Shown here: positions 1-8,414 of the stretch, piece after piece | How the letters are laid out: every line of letters begins with the position of its first letter | Numbering within the stretch: position 1 is the stretch's first letter | NCBI GenBank assembly: GCA_003134765.1 | Contig: PLCM01000006.1 | Coordinates: forward strand, 62,001 to 126,000 | From: Spartobacteria bacterium | GTDB lineage: Bacteria; Verrucomicrobiota; Verrucomicrobiia; Chthoniobacterales; UBA10450 | Direction: 5' to 3' | DNA length: 64,000 nt | Position numbers and translations under genes: made by a program | Notes under the pieces: model-generated | Databases searched by the model: none | Told to the model about the DNA's origin: nothing | The model's input: only the letters and a program-made list of their open reading frames with translations

Positions 1-2354
1 GCGATCCGCTAAAGTGCTGGAGCGAGCGGTTGATCGCGGATGGGATCATCACCGCCGACGATTACGCAAAGCTGGCTCAGGAAATCAAAGAACGCATTCG
101 CAATGAATTCGGGGAAGCGGAACGCGCTGAGGATCCGAACGCGGACGAACTTCAACTCCAGGTAACGGCGGAGTTGCCGCAGCTTACCGGCGACGTTCTG
201 CCGCCGGGCAAATATCGCATCGGTGACGTGATCAACCAGACGCTCCGTCTCGGACTGCAGAAGAGCGGCGACCGCATCATCTTCGGTGAAGACGTCGAAG
301 ATCCGAAAGGCGGGGTGTTTCGTCTCACCCAAAAGCTTTCGACCGAATTTCCAAACCAGGTTTACAACTCTCCGCTCGCCGAATCGACGATCCTCGGTGT
401 CGCCTGCGGTCTCGCTTCCTACGGCAAGCGGCCGGTGTTCGAGCTCCAATTCATCGATTTCATCGGGCCAGCCTGGAACCAGCTCGTGACGAATCTCTCC
501 ACCTTGCGCTGGCGTTCCTTCGGGACGTGGACCTGCCCCGTCGTGATCTATGCTCCATACGGCGCGTACTTGCCGGGCGGAAGTCTTTGGCACAGCCAGG
601 CGAACGAAGCGGCGCTAGCGCATTATCCCGGCATCAACGTCGCCATTCCCAGTACGCCCGAGGATGCCGCGGGGTTGCTGTGGACGGCGATGCATTGTGA
701 AGATCCGACGTTTGTGCTCGTCCCGAAACATTTGCTCTGGGCCGAACACGAATCGACGGAACCGGTGCGCGCGGTGCCGCTCGGGGTCGCGCGAAAACGC
801 CACGCCGGTTCGGACGTGACCCTGGTCGCATGGGGCAACACGGTCGAGAAGTCGCTGGAAGCTCTCGCTGAGATCGCCGGCGAAATCGGGGTCGATTTGA
901 TCGACCTGCGCTCGATCGTGCCGTGGGACCGCGCGGCCATTGAAGAATCGGTCGCGCGCACGGGACGGCTCGTGGTTGTGCAGGAAGACAGCGAGAATTG
1001 CAGCGTCGGCCAGATGATTGTCGCGCACCTTGCGGGAGCGCCCGAAATTTGGAGCGAGCTGGTCGCGCCGCCGATCCTGGTCAGCAAGACAAACGTGATG
1101 ATCGGGTACAACCCGATCTACGAATATGCCGCGTTGCCGGACGTGAAGCGGATCGTGGCCGCGTTGCGTCGCGCGATGTCGGCAAAATTGGAGACGGCAC
1201 GCCCTCGGGCTGTCGCGCCTGCGGACGAAATGAAAACTGACCGGCCTGAGGGCAGGCCGGCTCCATCAGAGAAACAGCGGGCCGGGGTCAGCGATCCCGG
1301 CTACAATAGAAATAAGATGCGCGCGCAAAACATTGTCGTGCCGATCATGGGCGAAGGGATTCGCAACGCGAAGGTCGTGACGTTGCTGAAGAAACCGGGA
1401 GACAAGATCGCGCTCGACGACCCGCTTTGCGAAGTCGAAACCGACAAGGCGGTTTATCCCATCGAATCGTCCTTCGCCGGAACGATGGGCGAATGGAAAA
1501 CGGAGGTGGGCGCCACGGTCGATATCGGGCAGGAGATCGGGACGATCGTTACCTCCGGATCGGCGGAAGAATTTGAAGCGACGGAAGCGTCTGTCGATCG
1601 AAATGGGGATTCCGACCTTGTCACGGCAGGCGGGTCGTCTGTCCATTCCCCCGAACAGCCGACACGGCTGCCGCTACCGAAGAAAAGTGCCGCAATCGAG
1701 CCGGCGCTTTCGCCAACGATCGTCCGACGGCTCGGGCGCGTCGTCCCGGCAAATCTCCAGATCGACGCGCGTTGGGATGCGATCCGATTGGCCCGTGAGA
1801 AAGCCAAGAAAAAGGAAGGCAACGAAGCCGCCTCGCCGTCCGTGATGGTAGCGTGGGCAGTGGTTCGCGCGATGGAAAAGCACGCGCCGTTTCGCCGCAT
1901 TATTCTGGAAGACGACCGAATTGTGGAGAACGATCCGTTCGATCTCGGCATCGCAGTTGCCCTCGATGACGATCGGCTCGCGACGGCAGTGGTGACAGAG
2001 GCGAACAAACGCGATTGGGTGGATTTCGTGCAGCGTTACAATGAGACCGTCGCGGAAACGCGCACCGGCCGAGTCGATGCCATGAATGCGCCGCTGGTGA
2101 TCAGCAGCCTGGGCGCATTCGGCGTGCGCGCCGCCGCGCCGATCGTGGTGCCCCCTTCGGTGGGAACACTTTTCGTCGGCTCCGCGCATTATGAAACGAT
2201 GAGCGACGGAAAGAAGAGTCATCCCGTTGAAGTGATCACGCTTTCGTTGACCTTCGATCACCGGGTCGTGAACGGCGCCGGTGCCGCGAACTTTGTCCAC
2301 GACGTCAAGGAATTGATCGAGAGTTTCGCGATCCCGAAACTGGCGGCCCGATAG
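1..2354 (+). CDS. Fused E1alpha(C-terminal part)-E1beta-E2 2-oxoacid dehydrogenase, branched-chain type (5' partial)
   Basis: The frame is open from base 3, so the gene starts before the window; the first visible residues (DPLKCWSERLIADGIIT) resemble the C-terminal tail of an E1 alpha subunit. Numbered from the TTG at 30, residues 62-385 are a thiamine-diphosphate E1 beta subunit (GEDVEDPKGGVF, SPLAESTILG with the expected catalytic Glu, HSQ, LRSIVPWD). Residues 430-510 are a lipoyl domain with the target Lys473 in ETDKAVY, and about 565-774 form an acyltransferase core ending TFDHRVVNGAG with His744. The usual peripheral subunit-binding domain is not recognisable, and the usual Asp of HRxxDG is Asn748. 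The enzyme would oxidatively decarboxylate a branched 2-oxoacid to its acyl-CoA in the cytoplasm, which fits the leucine-breakdown genes at 8.5-12 kb; substrate is inferred. An in-frame ATG at 1317 could allow separate translation of the E2 part. Confidence 0.85.
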   Translation, partial: DPLKCWSERLIADGIITADDYAKLAQEIKERIRNEFGEAERAEDPNADELQLQVTAELPQLTGDVLPPGKYRIGDVINQTLRLGLQKSGDRIIFGEDVEDPKGGVFRLTQKLSTEFPNQVYNSPLAESTILGVACGLASYGKRPVFELQFIDFIGPAWNQLVTNLSTLRWRSFGTWTCPVVIYAPYGAYLPGGSLWHSQANEAALAHYPGINVAIPSTPEDAAGLLWTAMHCEDPTFVLVPKHLLWAEHESTEPVRAVPLGVARKRHAGSDVTLVAWGNTVEKSLEALAEIAGEIGVDLIDLRSIVPWDRAAIEESVARTGRLVVVQEDSENCSVGQMIVAHLAGAPEIWSELVAPPILVSKTNVMIGYNPIYEYAALPDVKRIVAALRRAMSAKLETARPRAVAPADEMKTDRPEGRPAPSEKQRAGVSDPGYNRNKMRAQNIVVPIMGEGIRNAKVVTLLKKPGDKIALDDPLCEVETDKAVYPIESSFAGTMGEWKTEVGATVDIGQEIGTIVTSGSAEEFEATEASVDRNGDSDLVTAGGSSVHSPEQPTRLPLPKKSAAIEPALSPTIVRRLGRVVPANLQIDARWDAIRLAREKAKKKEGNEAASPSVMVAWAVVRAMEKHAPFRRIILEDDRIVENDPFDLGIAVALDDDRLATAVVTEANKRDWVDFVQRYNETVAETRTGRVDAMNAPLVISSLGAFGVRAAAPIVVPPSVGTLFVGSAHYETMSDGKKSHPVEVITLSLTFDHRVVNGAGAANFVHDVKELIESFAIPKLAAR
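1241..1305. repeat. Palindromic repeats inside the E1beta-E2 linker
   Basis: Bases 1241-1260 read CCGGCCTGAGGGCAGGCCGG, the exact reverse complement of the intergenic palindrome at 38440-38459. Bases 1280-1305 form a second palindrome (GCCGGG...CCCGGCTACA) closely matching, in reverse complement, the intergenic element at 47678-47703. Both are translated as part of the low-complexity linker of the fusion protein. Confidence 0.85.
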
Positions 2355-2450
2355 CTCGTCATCCCGAGCGTAGTCGAGGGATCCCGTGGAACGTAGAGCG
2401 ACTCGCTACGGGGTCCCTCGACTACGCTTCGCTTCGCTCGGGATGACGAG
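2355..2450. repeat. GTCATCCCGAGCG-type palindromic repeat
   Basis: Near-perfect inverted repeat: the left arm begins CTCGTCATCCCGAGCG and the right arm ends CGCTCGGGATGACGAG. It lies exactly between the stop codons of two convergent genes and could act as a bidirectional transcript end. Related copies lie at 54053-54135 and 55667-55767, with partial ones at 10196-10256 and 26384-26542. Confidence 0.9.
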
Positions 2451-2451
2451 T

Positions 2452-4269
2452 CTACTTTGTTTTCTGAATATAAGCCGCCACCTGTTCCTCGAGAATCTCA
2501 AGCGGCAGGGCGCCATTCTTTAGAACCACGTCGTGGAACTGCCGCTGGTCGAATTTGGTCCCGAGCTCTGTCTGCGCGCGTTTGCGCAATTCCTGGATCT
2601 TGAGCATTCCAACCTTGTAAGCGCAGGCCTGCCCCGGGTTCACAATGTAGCGCTCGATCTCGGCCGTAACTTCCTTCTCCCCCATCCCGGTTTTCTCCCG
2701 CATGTAGGTGATCGCCTGCTCGCGCGGCCAGCGTTTCGAATGAATACCCGTGTCGACGACGAGCCGGACGGCGCGAAATAGTTCCGCCTGCAAGCGGCCG
2801 AGGTCGCCGAATGGATCGCCTTCGTACCAGCCGGCTTCTTTCGCGAGCCATTCCGTATAGAGAGCCCAACCCTCCTGATAGGCTGTAAACGGAATCAGCT
2901 TTCGAAATTGCGGCAGCCCTTTCAGTTCCTGGGCCGTCGCGATCTGCCAGTGATGGCCCGGCACGCCTTCGTGGTACGCCAGCGTCCGCATGCTCCATTT
3001 TGGAATTTCATTCATGTCGCGCAGATTCGCGTAGAAAATCCCCGGACGCGTCCCGTCCAGCGAAGCGCCGTTATAATATGCGCCCGGCGCGGTGGCCTCC
3101 TTGAAGACGGGCACGCGTTGCACTTCGATCTTCGCTTTCGGCACCGTCGCGAACAAAAGCCGCGAACGCTCGATCGCGTCATTGATTAGCCGCGTGTACT
3201 CGGCCAGCGCATCGGCCCTGCCCTTTTCGTCATTCGCAAAGAGGAAACGCGGATCTTTCCCCATCGCGTCCATCGCTTCGCCGATCGGGCGGCCGGCATA
3301 ACCATTCGCGTCGAGCAGCGCGCGCATTTCCGTTTCGATTCGAGCCACTTCGCGCACGCCGAGATCGTGCACTGCATCCGGCTTCAGGGTGGTGGTCGTG
3401 CTCTTGCGCAAGGCGTAGGCGTAAAACGCATCTCCGTCCGGCAATTTCCAGACGCCGTCATCCGTCGTTGTCTTCGGCAGGATGGCGGTGAAGTAATCGA
3501 TCAACTTGTGGTAGGCCGGGTAAACGTGATCCGTGATCGCGGTCTCGATCCGTTTCTGAAATGCGATGCGCTGCTCGTCGGTCATCCCGTTGATCTTTGC
3601 TGCGCGGGTCTTGAAGGAGGTGGCCAGAATATTTTCCGAGGCCGGCTGGGCCACGAAGTTGTTCATCTCCGCGAGCACTTTCTCCACGACGAACCGCGGC
3701 GGCAGGATACCTTTTTGCTCGCGCACCTTCAGGCTGTCGAGGAGTTGATCGAACTTCGTGTCGACCGCGATCAATCGCTGCCGGTAATACTCGCAATCAC
3801 GCGGTGCGAGGAGTCGGTGAGTGTTCACCATGAAGGACGGAAACTCGTTTTGGACGCCGAAAAGCTGGTTCACCGGGTAGTTGTGCCATTGATACTTTTC
3901 GCCTTCGATCTCGCGGATCAGGAACCATTCGAGGATATGCGTGGAGAGCTGCTGCGACGCGTTTTGTTTCTCCAAGGGATAGGCGTGAAGGTCCTCGAGG
4001 TTCTGCTTCGCCCGGTCGAAGAATTTTTGCTGATGGGCCGGCGAAGCGTCGCCCAGTTTTGCGTTGTGCCCGGTGATTCCAAACTGTTCGACGAGCCCAA
4101 GGGAGGAGAGCAGCTCCGGCTCCTCGAACAAAACTTGCGCGAAGATCTTCTCGTAAAAGAGGTTGAGACTCCAGGGCCGGAACCAGATGAGGTTGATGAG
4201 GAAGATGGCGAGCACGACCACCAGCACCGCCACGATCCGCAGCGCCCATTTCAAAATGCGTTTGAACAT
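2452..4269 (-). CDS. DUF885 family protein, probable membrane-anchored metallohydrolase
   Basis: The 605-residue product starts with one transmembrane anchor (residues about 5-28, LRIVAVLVVVLAIFLINLIW), so the rest probably faces the periplasm. The body is a DUF885 domain carrying the zinc-protease-like motif HEGVPGHH at 433-440 and a downstream YQEGWALYTE (about 463-472) that would supply the third ligand. DUF885 proteins are generally annotated as putative peptidases; substrate unknown. It is a single gene, convergent with the fusion dehydrogenase and ending two bases from a palindromic repeat. Confidence 0.85.
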   Translation of the reverse strand: MFKRILKWALRIVAVLVVVLAIFLINLIWFRPWSLNLFYEKIFAQVLFEEPELLSSLGLVEQFGITGHNAKLGDASPAHQQKFFDRAKQNLEDLHAYPLEKQNASQQLSTHILEWFLIREIEGEKYQWHNYPVNQLFGVQNEFPSFMVNTHRLLAPRDCEYYRQRLIAVDTKFDQLLDSLKVREQKGILPPRFVVEKVLAEMNNFVAQPASENILATSFKTRAAKINGMTDEQRIAFQKRIETAITDHVYPAYHKLIDYFTAILPKTTTDDGVWKLPDGDAFYAYALRKSTTTTLKPDAVHDLGVREVARIETEMRALLDANGYAGRPIGEAMDAMGKDPRFLFANDEKGRADALAEYTRLINDAIERSRLLFATVPKAKIEVQRVPVFKEATAPGAYYNGASLDGTRPGIFYANLRDMNEIPKWSMRTLAYHEGVPGHHWQIATAQELKGLPQFRKLIPFTAYQEGWALYTEWLAKEAGWYEGDPFGDLGRLQAELFRAVRLVVDTGIHSKRWPREQAITYMREKTGMGEKEVTAEIERYIVNPGQACAYKVGMLKIQELRKRAQTELGTKFDQRQFHDVVLKNGALPLEILEEQVAAYIQKTK

Positions 4270-4336
4270 GTCCAGAGTTTTGTCCGTCCGACCCTCTCCG
4301 GGTCAATCCTTATCACCGCTCAGCGCCCGGTCTGTT

Positions 4337-4472
4337 CCTGGGGAGCGCAGGCTGCCAGCCTGCACTGCTGGGCAGCCTGCCCAGCGGGTTTTCGTTCATC
4401 CATTAAGCGCGCCACGCGAGGTGTTGGGCAAGCTGCCGAACACTGCAGGCTGGCAGCCTGCGCTCCCCAGGG
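4337..4472. repeat. GGAGCGCAGGCTGCCAGCCTG-type palindromic repeat
   Basis: Inverted arms CTGGGGAGCGCAGGCTGCCA (left) and TGGCAGCCTGCGCTCCCCAG (right), each with internal GCAGGCTGCCAGCCTGC-like palindromes. It fills the divergent gap between the DUF885 gene and the DUF6438 gene, so any promoters must lie outside or within it. Confidence 0.85.
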
Positions 4473-4516
4473 ACTTTCGTCTCGCGGCTGCCTGACGTTT
4501 TCGTTACCGTGACCCA

Positions 4517-4987
4517 ATGCGGACTATTATCGCGGCCGCGGCTGCGCTGCTCCTGAACTCCTTTGCCACGGCCAGCGTGCGCGCTGACTCCGAGGTCACG
4601 ACGATCACGCTGGAACGAACGCCGTGCTTCGGCACTTGTCCGGTCTATAAGCTAACGGTTCATCGCTCCGGCCAGGTAGAGTTCGAAGGAAAAGATCATG
4701 TCCAGCAAAAGGGCTCGCGTCGCGGCAGAATTTCCTCGGAAGACTTCGGCAAGCTCGTGAAGAAAATCGAAGAGATAAACTTCTTCAGCCTGAACGATCG
4801 CTACGACGGCAAACGACCCGACGGTTCGGGTGTGACCGTAACCGACCTGCCCACACGCAAAACCAGTGTGACGAAAGGAGATCACACGAAAACCGTGGAG
4901 AACTACTTTCGCGGGCCGCCGGGGTTGAAAGAATTGGAGGACCTGATCGATGAAATGACCAAGTCAGTCCGGTGGATCGGCGGCTGA
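4517..4987 (+). CDS. Secreted DUF6438-type protein
   Basis: A 156-residue product with a Sec signal peptide (residues 1-23, cut probably after VRA). The mature part carries the family hallmark ERTPCFGTCPVYKLTV (about 33-48), with two cysteines that could form a disulfide in the periplasm, followed by a beta-rich region (SGQVEFEGKDHV, FFSLNDRYDG). DUF6438 has no assigned biochemical role. It stands alone, directly before a frameshifted GNAT gene. Confidence 0.75.
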   Translation: MRTIIAAAAALLLNSFATASVRADSEVTTITLERTPCFGTCPVYKLTVHRSGQVEFEGKDHVQQKGSRRGRISSEDFGKLVKKIEEINFFSLNDRYDGKRPDGSGVTVTDLPTRKTSVTKGDHTKTVENYFRGPPGLKELEDLIDEMTKSVRWIGG

Positions 4988-4996
4988 TTCGGTCCG

Positions 4997-5547
4997 ATGG
5001 TTGATTCCGAGTTCAAGAGAAAGAGACTGCGACTGGTCCCTCATGCGGCGGAACATTTGCGCGCGCTCATCCACGGAGCCGAAGAATATGCGCGAAGCTC
5101 CGGCCGGACTCCGGCGAATGGCTGAGAGATTTCATTGTCTCAAAGGACGTGTCGCCCGACTGGCTGGCGGCGCTTGAAGAGGCGACCGGGACCGATCCGT
5201 GGAGGTACGGGTTCGCCCTGATTCACCAAGAGCGCGAAATGGTGATCGGCAACGGAGGGTTCACGGGGCCGCCGGATAACGAGGGCGTGATCGAGATCGC
5301 CTACGGGGTCGTGCCGGATTATGAGGGCGGGCGCTATGCAACGGAAGCAGCTGCCGCTCTGGTGGCGTGGGCCGAAAGGAACGGTCGGGTAAGGATCGCC
5401 CGGGCGCACACCCTTCCGGAACGCAATGCTTCGACCCGCGTTTTGGAGAAGTGCGGTTTCCGCGATATCGGCGAGATCAATCATCCCACCGATGGCTTGA
5501 TCTGGCGGTGGGACAAGCAGCTATCGCCCTCCGACCCGAGATCGTAA
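4997..5547 (+). pseudogene. Frameshifted GNAT (RimJ/RimL-type) N-acetyltransferase
   Basis: An ATG at 4997 opens a normal GNAT start (FKRKRLRLVPHAAEHLRALI) that runs into TGA at 5123-5125. The rest of the domain continues one frame over from about 5116 (EWLRDFIVSKDVSPDW) to the stop at 5547, with the acetyl-CoA region YEGGRYATEAAAALVAWA and the end motif ASTRVLEKCGF. Adding one base near 5116 restores a continuous, family-like protein of about 183 residues, so a single-base deletion is the simplest reading. It may be a genuine pseudogene or an assembly error. Translation could also begin at the internal TTG/GTG near 5149, giving a truncated 132-residue product. Confidence 0.75.
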
Positions 5548-5745
5548 GCGCGGAAAAATTCCTGATCTCCATCAGGATCGCGACCCGCTGGGGCGCCCTT
5601 TTCAGAAGGCATGATCAGGAGGCCGCTTCCCGAGCCGCTCAATTTTTCTGCGACTCAACCGCAACTTGCGCGACCATCCCGGGTTTGCTCTTCCAACAAG
5701 GCGCTCGTGAAAAGCGTGGCGCCTGAAGAAGAAGAAAGAGAAACG

Positions 5746-6138
5746 ATGAAATCAAAATTGATCACACTGAGCGCCGCGTGCGTCGCCTTGTTTGCCACCG
5801 TCAGCATAGGGCAGGCGCAAGACCCGTCGGCGAAGAACAATGACCGGCCTCACAGCTGGCACAAGCGGGGTAACCCCGTCGAGCATTTGACCAAGGCGCT
5901 GAACCTGACTCCGGAGCAGCAGGCGAAAATCCAACCGATTTTCGACCAGGCCAAGCCCCAGATCAAGGCCGCTCGCCAGGAGGCGAAACAGAAATTGGTC
6001 GCGATCCGCGAGAACATCCAATCGCAGATTCGCCCGATCCTGACGACGGACCAGCAGCAGAAATTCGACGCGATGAAGCAGGCGCGCGCAGACATGCTCA
6101 AAGCACGCAAGGAAATGCGCGACGCGGAGAAGAATTAA
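5746..6138 (+). CDS. Periplasmic LTXXQ (Spy/CpxP-like) protein
   Basis: Starts at ATG 5746 after the purine-rich AAGAAGAAAGAGAAACG, which serves as ribosome binding site; the longer upstream reading frame has no signal peptide. The 130-residue product has a signal peptide (1-23, cut near GQAQD) and an all-helical charged body. The motif LNLTPEQQAKIQPIF (about 49-63) is the LTxxQ signature, and a degenerate second copy is ILTTDQQQKFDAM. Family members are ATP-independent periplasmic chaperones or stress sensors. No two-component partner lies beside it. Confidence 0.8.
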   Translation: MKSKLITLSAACVALFATVSIGQAQDPSAKNNDRPHSWHKRGNPVEHLTKALNLTPEQQAKIQPIFDQAKPQIKAARQEAKQKLVAIRENIQSQIRPILTTDQQQKFDAMKQARADMLKARKEMRDAEKN

Positions 6139-6250
6139 TAAACAGATTGGGTTGACGGAACGAGCGGCGGTGATCGATGAGGTCGCCGCCGCTTCTTTTT
6201 GCTTTGGCGCGAAAGTCCGTCGCCGAAGACTCTTGGCGAACGAAACTGCG

Positions 6251-6493
6251 TCAGGACTCTCTCGGCATCGGCGGCTGATTCCTGAACGCGCGCAAAAAGG
6301 AGTGGCCGGCGTCGGTCACGCGATTGATCACGGTATAAGTTTCCAGCCCTTGCACGGTTTCGGCGGCCTCCACCAAACCGGCGTCGGCCATCATTTCCAC
6401 TTCGCGTGTGAGTTCGGTTCCCCGCACCTTCAAAAATCCGTGCGGCTGGTCATTGGCGGCTTTCAGAAGTTTATGAACCAGATCTAGATTCAT
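6251..6493 (-). CDS. Small winged-helix-like protein (DUF2513-like)
   Basis: An 80-residue soluble protein. The pattern of an N-terminal helix (MNLDLVHKLLKAAND), then TELTREVEMMADAGLVEAAE and a terminal ITDAGHSF-like stretch (RVTDAGHSFLRAF) resembles DUF2513-type winged-helix proteins, in which a recognition helix is followed by an LTxxGHEFL hairpin. DNA binding is inferred from that resemblance only. It lies downstream of, and opposite to, the LTXXQ gene. Confidence 0.55.
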   Translation of the reverse strand: MNLDLVHKLLKAANDQPHGFLKVRGTELTREVEMMADAGLVEAAETVQGLETYTVINRVTDAGHSFLRAFRNQPPMPRES

Positions 6494-6563
6494 TCCGTGA
6501 GGGATCGCCTGTCGCCCTCACTCTTAAATCGCGGACCGGCCTCGCGGCGCGTGCCGTTTCTCG

Positions 6564-7244
6564 TCAGATTTCCACGGTTTCCCCGATGGCGGGCAGCAAT
6601 AATTCCATGCCCGCAGCGCTCGCTGCCTTCATCGCAGCGTCGTGATCGAGCCGGATAGGCGGGAACGTGTCGTAGTGGACTCCGACAAACTTTTTCACGC
6701 CCACCAGTTCTGCGGCGCGTAGGGCGTCATCGACGCCCATGGTAAAGAAATCGCCGATCGGAAAGGTCGCGAAGAGCAGTTTCGTCGCCTCGCCGACCAG
6801 CTTCATGTCGAGAGTCAGCGCGGTGTCACCGGAGTAATAAAAATTGCCGTCAACGCTTTCGACGATGAAACCGCAGGGATTCCCGCCGTAGGAACCGTCG
6901 GGCATCGAGCTGCTGTGGACCGCGCTGGTAAGTTTGACGCGGCCGAAATCCATTTTGGCCGCGCCACCGTGGTTCATTGACTGCACGTTCTTAACTCCTT
7001 TCCCCTCGAACCAGGTTCCCACTTCGTAAGGCGCGATCACCGTCGCCCCGGTGCGATTCGCGATCTCGGCCACGTCCGCAACGTGATCGCCATGGCCGTG
7101 GGAAACGAGAATGAAATCAGCCGCGACCTCCCTGATGTCGATATTCTTCGCGAGCGGGTTCGGCGTGATGAACGGATCGAAAAGAAGCGTTTTGCCGCCA
7201 GCCTGGACAGCGAAACAGGCGTGGCCGTAATAGGTGAATTTCAT
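6564..7244 (-). CDS. UPF0173-type metal-dependent hydrolase (metallo-beta-lactamase fold)
   Basis: A 226-residue full-length family member. The zinc-binding motif SHGHGDHVADV is at about 49-59, with further histidine/aspartate ligands in SAVHSSSMPDG, YSGDTAL and VGVHYDTFPP. UPF0173 enzymes are cytoplasmic, with unassigned substrate. It is a single gene, divergent from dinB across a paired palindrome. Confidence 0.85.
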   Translation of the reverse strand: MKFTYYGHACFAVQAGGKTLLFDPFITPNPLAKNIDIREVAADFILVSHGHGDHVADVAEIANRTGATVIAPYEVGTWFEGKGVKNVQSMNHGGAAKMDFGRVKLTSAVHSSSMPDGSYGGNPCGFIVESVDGNFYYSGDTALTLDMKLVGEATKLLFATFPIGDFFTMGVDDALRAAELVGVKKFVGVHYDTFPPIRLDHDAAMKAASAAGMELLLPAIGETVEI

Positions 7245-7277
7245 GGGGATAGATCAGGGAGGCGTGGACTTTTTTCA

Positions 7278-7337
7278 AGGAATGGCGGTTTAAAACCGCC
7301 GACCAATAAACACGGCGGTTTCAAACCGCCGCTCCTT
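7278..7337. repeat. Paired GGCGGTTT-AAACCGCC palindromes abutting the dinB start
   Basis: Two 17-base palindromes, GGCGGTTTAAAACCGCC (7284-7300) and GGCGGTTTCAAACCGCC (7314-7330), lie between short outer arms AAGGA and TCCTT. The unit ends one base before the ATG of dinB, so it occupies the whole region where a ribosome binding site would be expected. Confidence 0.85.
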
Positions 7338-7338
7338 G

Positions 7339-8412
7339 ATGAAGAATCTCCTCGTGGAATCCGACAAACGCAGACGCTCCATCATCCATCTCGATATGGA
7401 TTGCTTTTACGCGGCCATCGAGGTGCGGGATCAACCTTCGCTGAAGGGCAAACCCGTTGGCGTAGGCGGGGCGCGGGACCGGCGGGGGGTGCTCACGACC
7501 TGCAACTACGAAGCGCGCAGGTTCGGCGTCCGCTCGGCCATGCCGACCTTCATGGCGCTCCAACGCTGCCCGAACCTCATCATTCTGCCGACCCGCTTCG
7601 ATGTTTACCGGAAAGAAGCCGCGGTTATTCGCGAAATTCTGTTTCGTTTCACGCCGCTCGTCGAACCGCTCTCACTCGATGAAGCATATCTCGACGTGAC
7701 AGAACACCCCGGCGCTCCCGCCCCGCTCGCGCAGGTCATTCGCGGGCTGATTCTTCAGAAGACGAAACTGACCGCGTCGGCCGGCATCGGGCCTAACAAG
7801 TTGATCGCGAAAATCGCGAGCGATCTCAAGAAACCCAACGGGCAGTTCGAAGTAAGACCGGACGACGTGCCGGCGTTCATGAGCGAATTGCCGGTGCGAA
7901 AACTGTGGGGCATCGGCGAAGTAACCGGACAGAAGCTGGAGAAACTCGGCATCGTTACCTGTGGCGAGATGCAGCGTTTGTCGCGCTTGGCACTCCAGGA
8001 AAATTTCGGCAAATTCGGGATAGAGCTTTACGATCTTTGCCGCGGCCTCGATGACCGTCTCGTCGAGCCGGACCGGGAACGCAAATCTCTCAGTAACGAA
8101 GAAACATTTGCCGCCGACCTCGAGACGCTGTCGGAATGCGAAGAGAAGCTCCCGGAGTTGTTCGAAGAATTAATGGCAGACCTGGCGCAAAAGGAATCCA
8201 CGCGAATGATCACGAAGATTTTCGTGAAATTGAAGTTCGCTGACTTCACGCGCACGACCGTTGAGCGCGCTGGATTCTTGCCTTCGCTTGAGCAATTCCG
8301 CTCATTACTCCACGAAGCATTCGCCCGCACTGGAAAGTCCGTCCGCTTGATTGGCCTCGGCGTTCGTTTTGCCAGCACGGAGCAGGACGAGACGCAGTTG
8401 CCTCTGTTGTGA
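7339..8412 (+). CDS. dinB: DNA polymerase IV (Y-family)
   Basis: The 357-residue product has the Y-family hallmarks: HLDMDCFYAAIE near the start with metal-binding Asp, the SLDEAYLDVT block (about 114-123) with catalytic Asp-Glu, SAGIGPNKLIAKIASDLKKPNG, and a little-finger domain to the end. The C-terminal ETQLPLL resembles a sliding-clamp binding peptide (QLxLF-like). It performs error-prone translesion synthesis. The ATG at 7339 is used because it is the first in frame; no Shine-Dalgarno is visible because a repeat abuts it, so a slightly later start (GTG near 7354) is possible. Confidence 0.92.
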   Translation: MKNLLVESDKRRRSIIHLDMDCFYAAIEVRDQPSLKGKPVGVGGARDRRGVLTTCNYEARRFGVRSAMPTFMALQRCPNLIILPTRFDVYRKEAAVIREILFRFTPLVEPLSLDEAYLDVTEHPGAPAPLAQVIRGLILQKTKLTASAGIGPNKLIAKIASDLKKPNGQFEVRPDDVPAFMSELPVRKLWGIGEVTGQKLEKLGIVTCGEMQRLSRLALQENFGKFGIELYDLCRGLDDRLVEPDRERKSLSNEETFAADLETLSECEEKLPELFEELMADLAQKESTRMITKIFVKLKFADFTRTTVERAGFLPSLEQFRSLLHEAFARTGKSVRLIGLGVRFASTEQDETQLPLL

Positions 8413-8414
8413 AC

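Noticed and set aside
3367..4512. 381-residue plus-strand frame opposite the DUF885 gene
   Set aside because: It is antisense to a clear family protein, has a composition typical of a shadow frame, and ends in a palindromic repeat.
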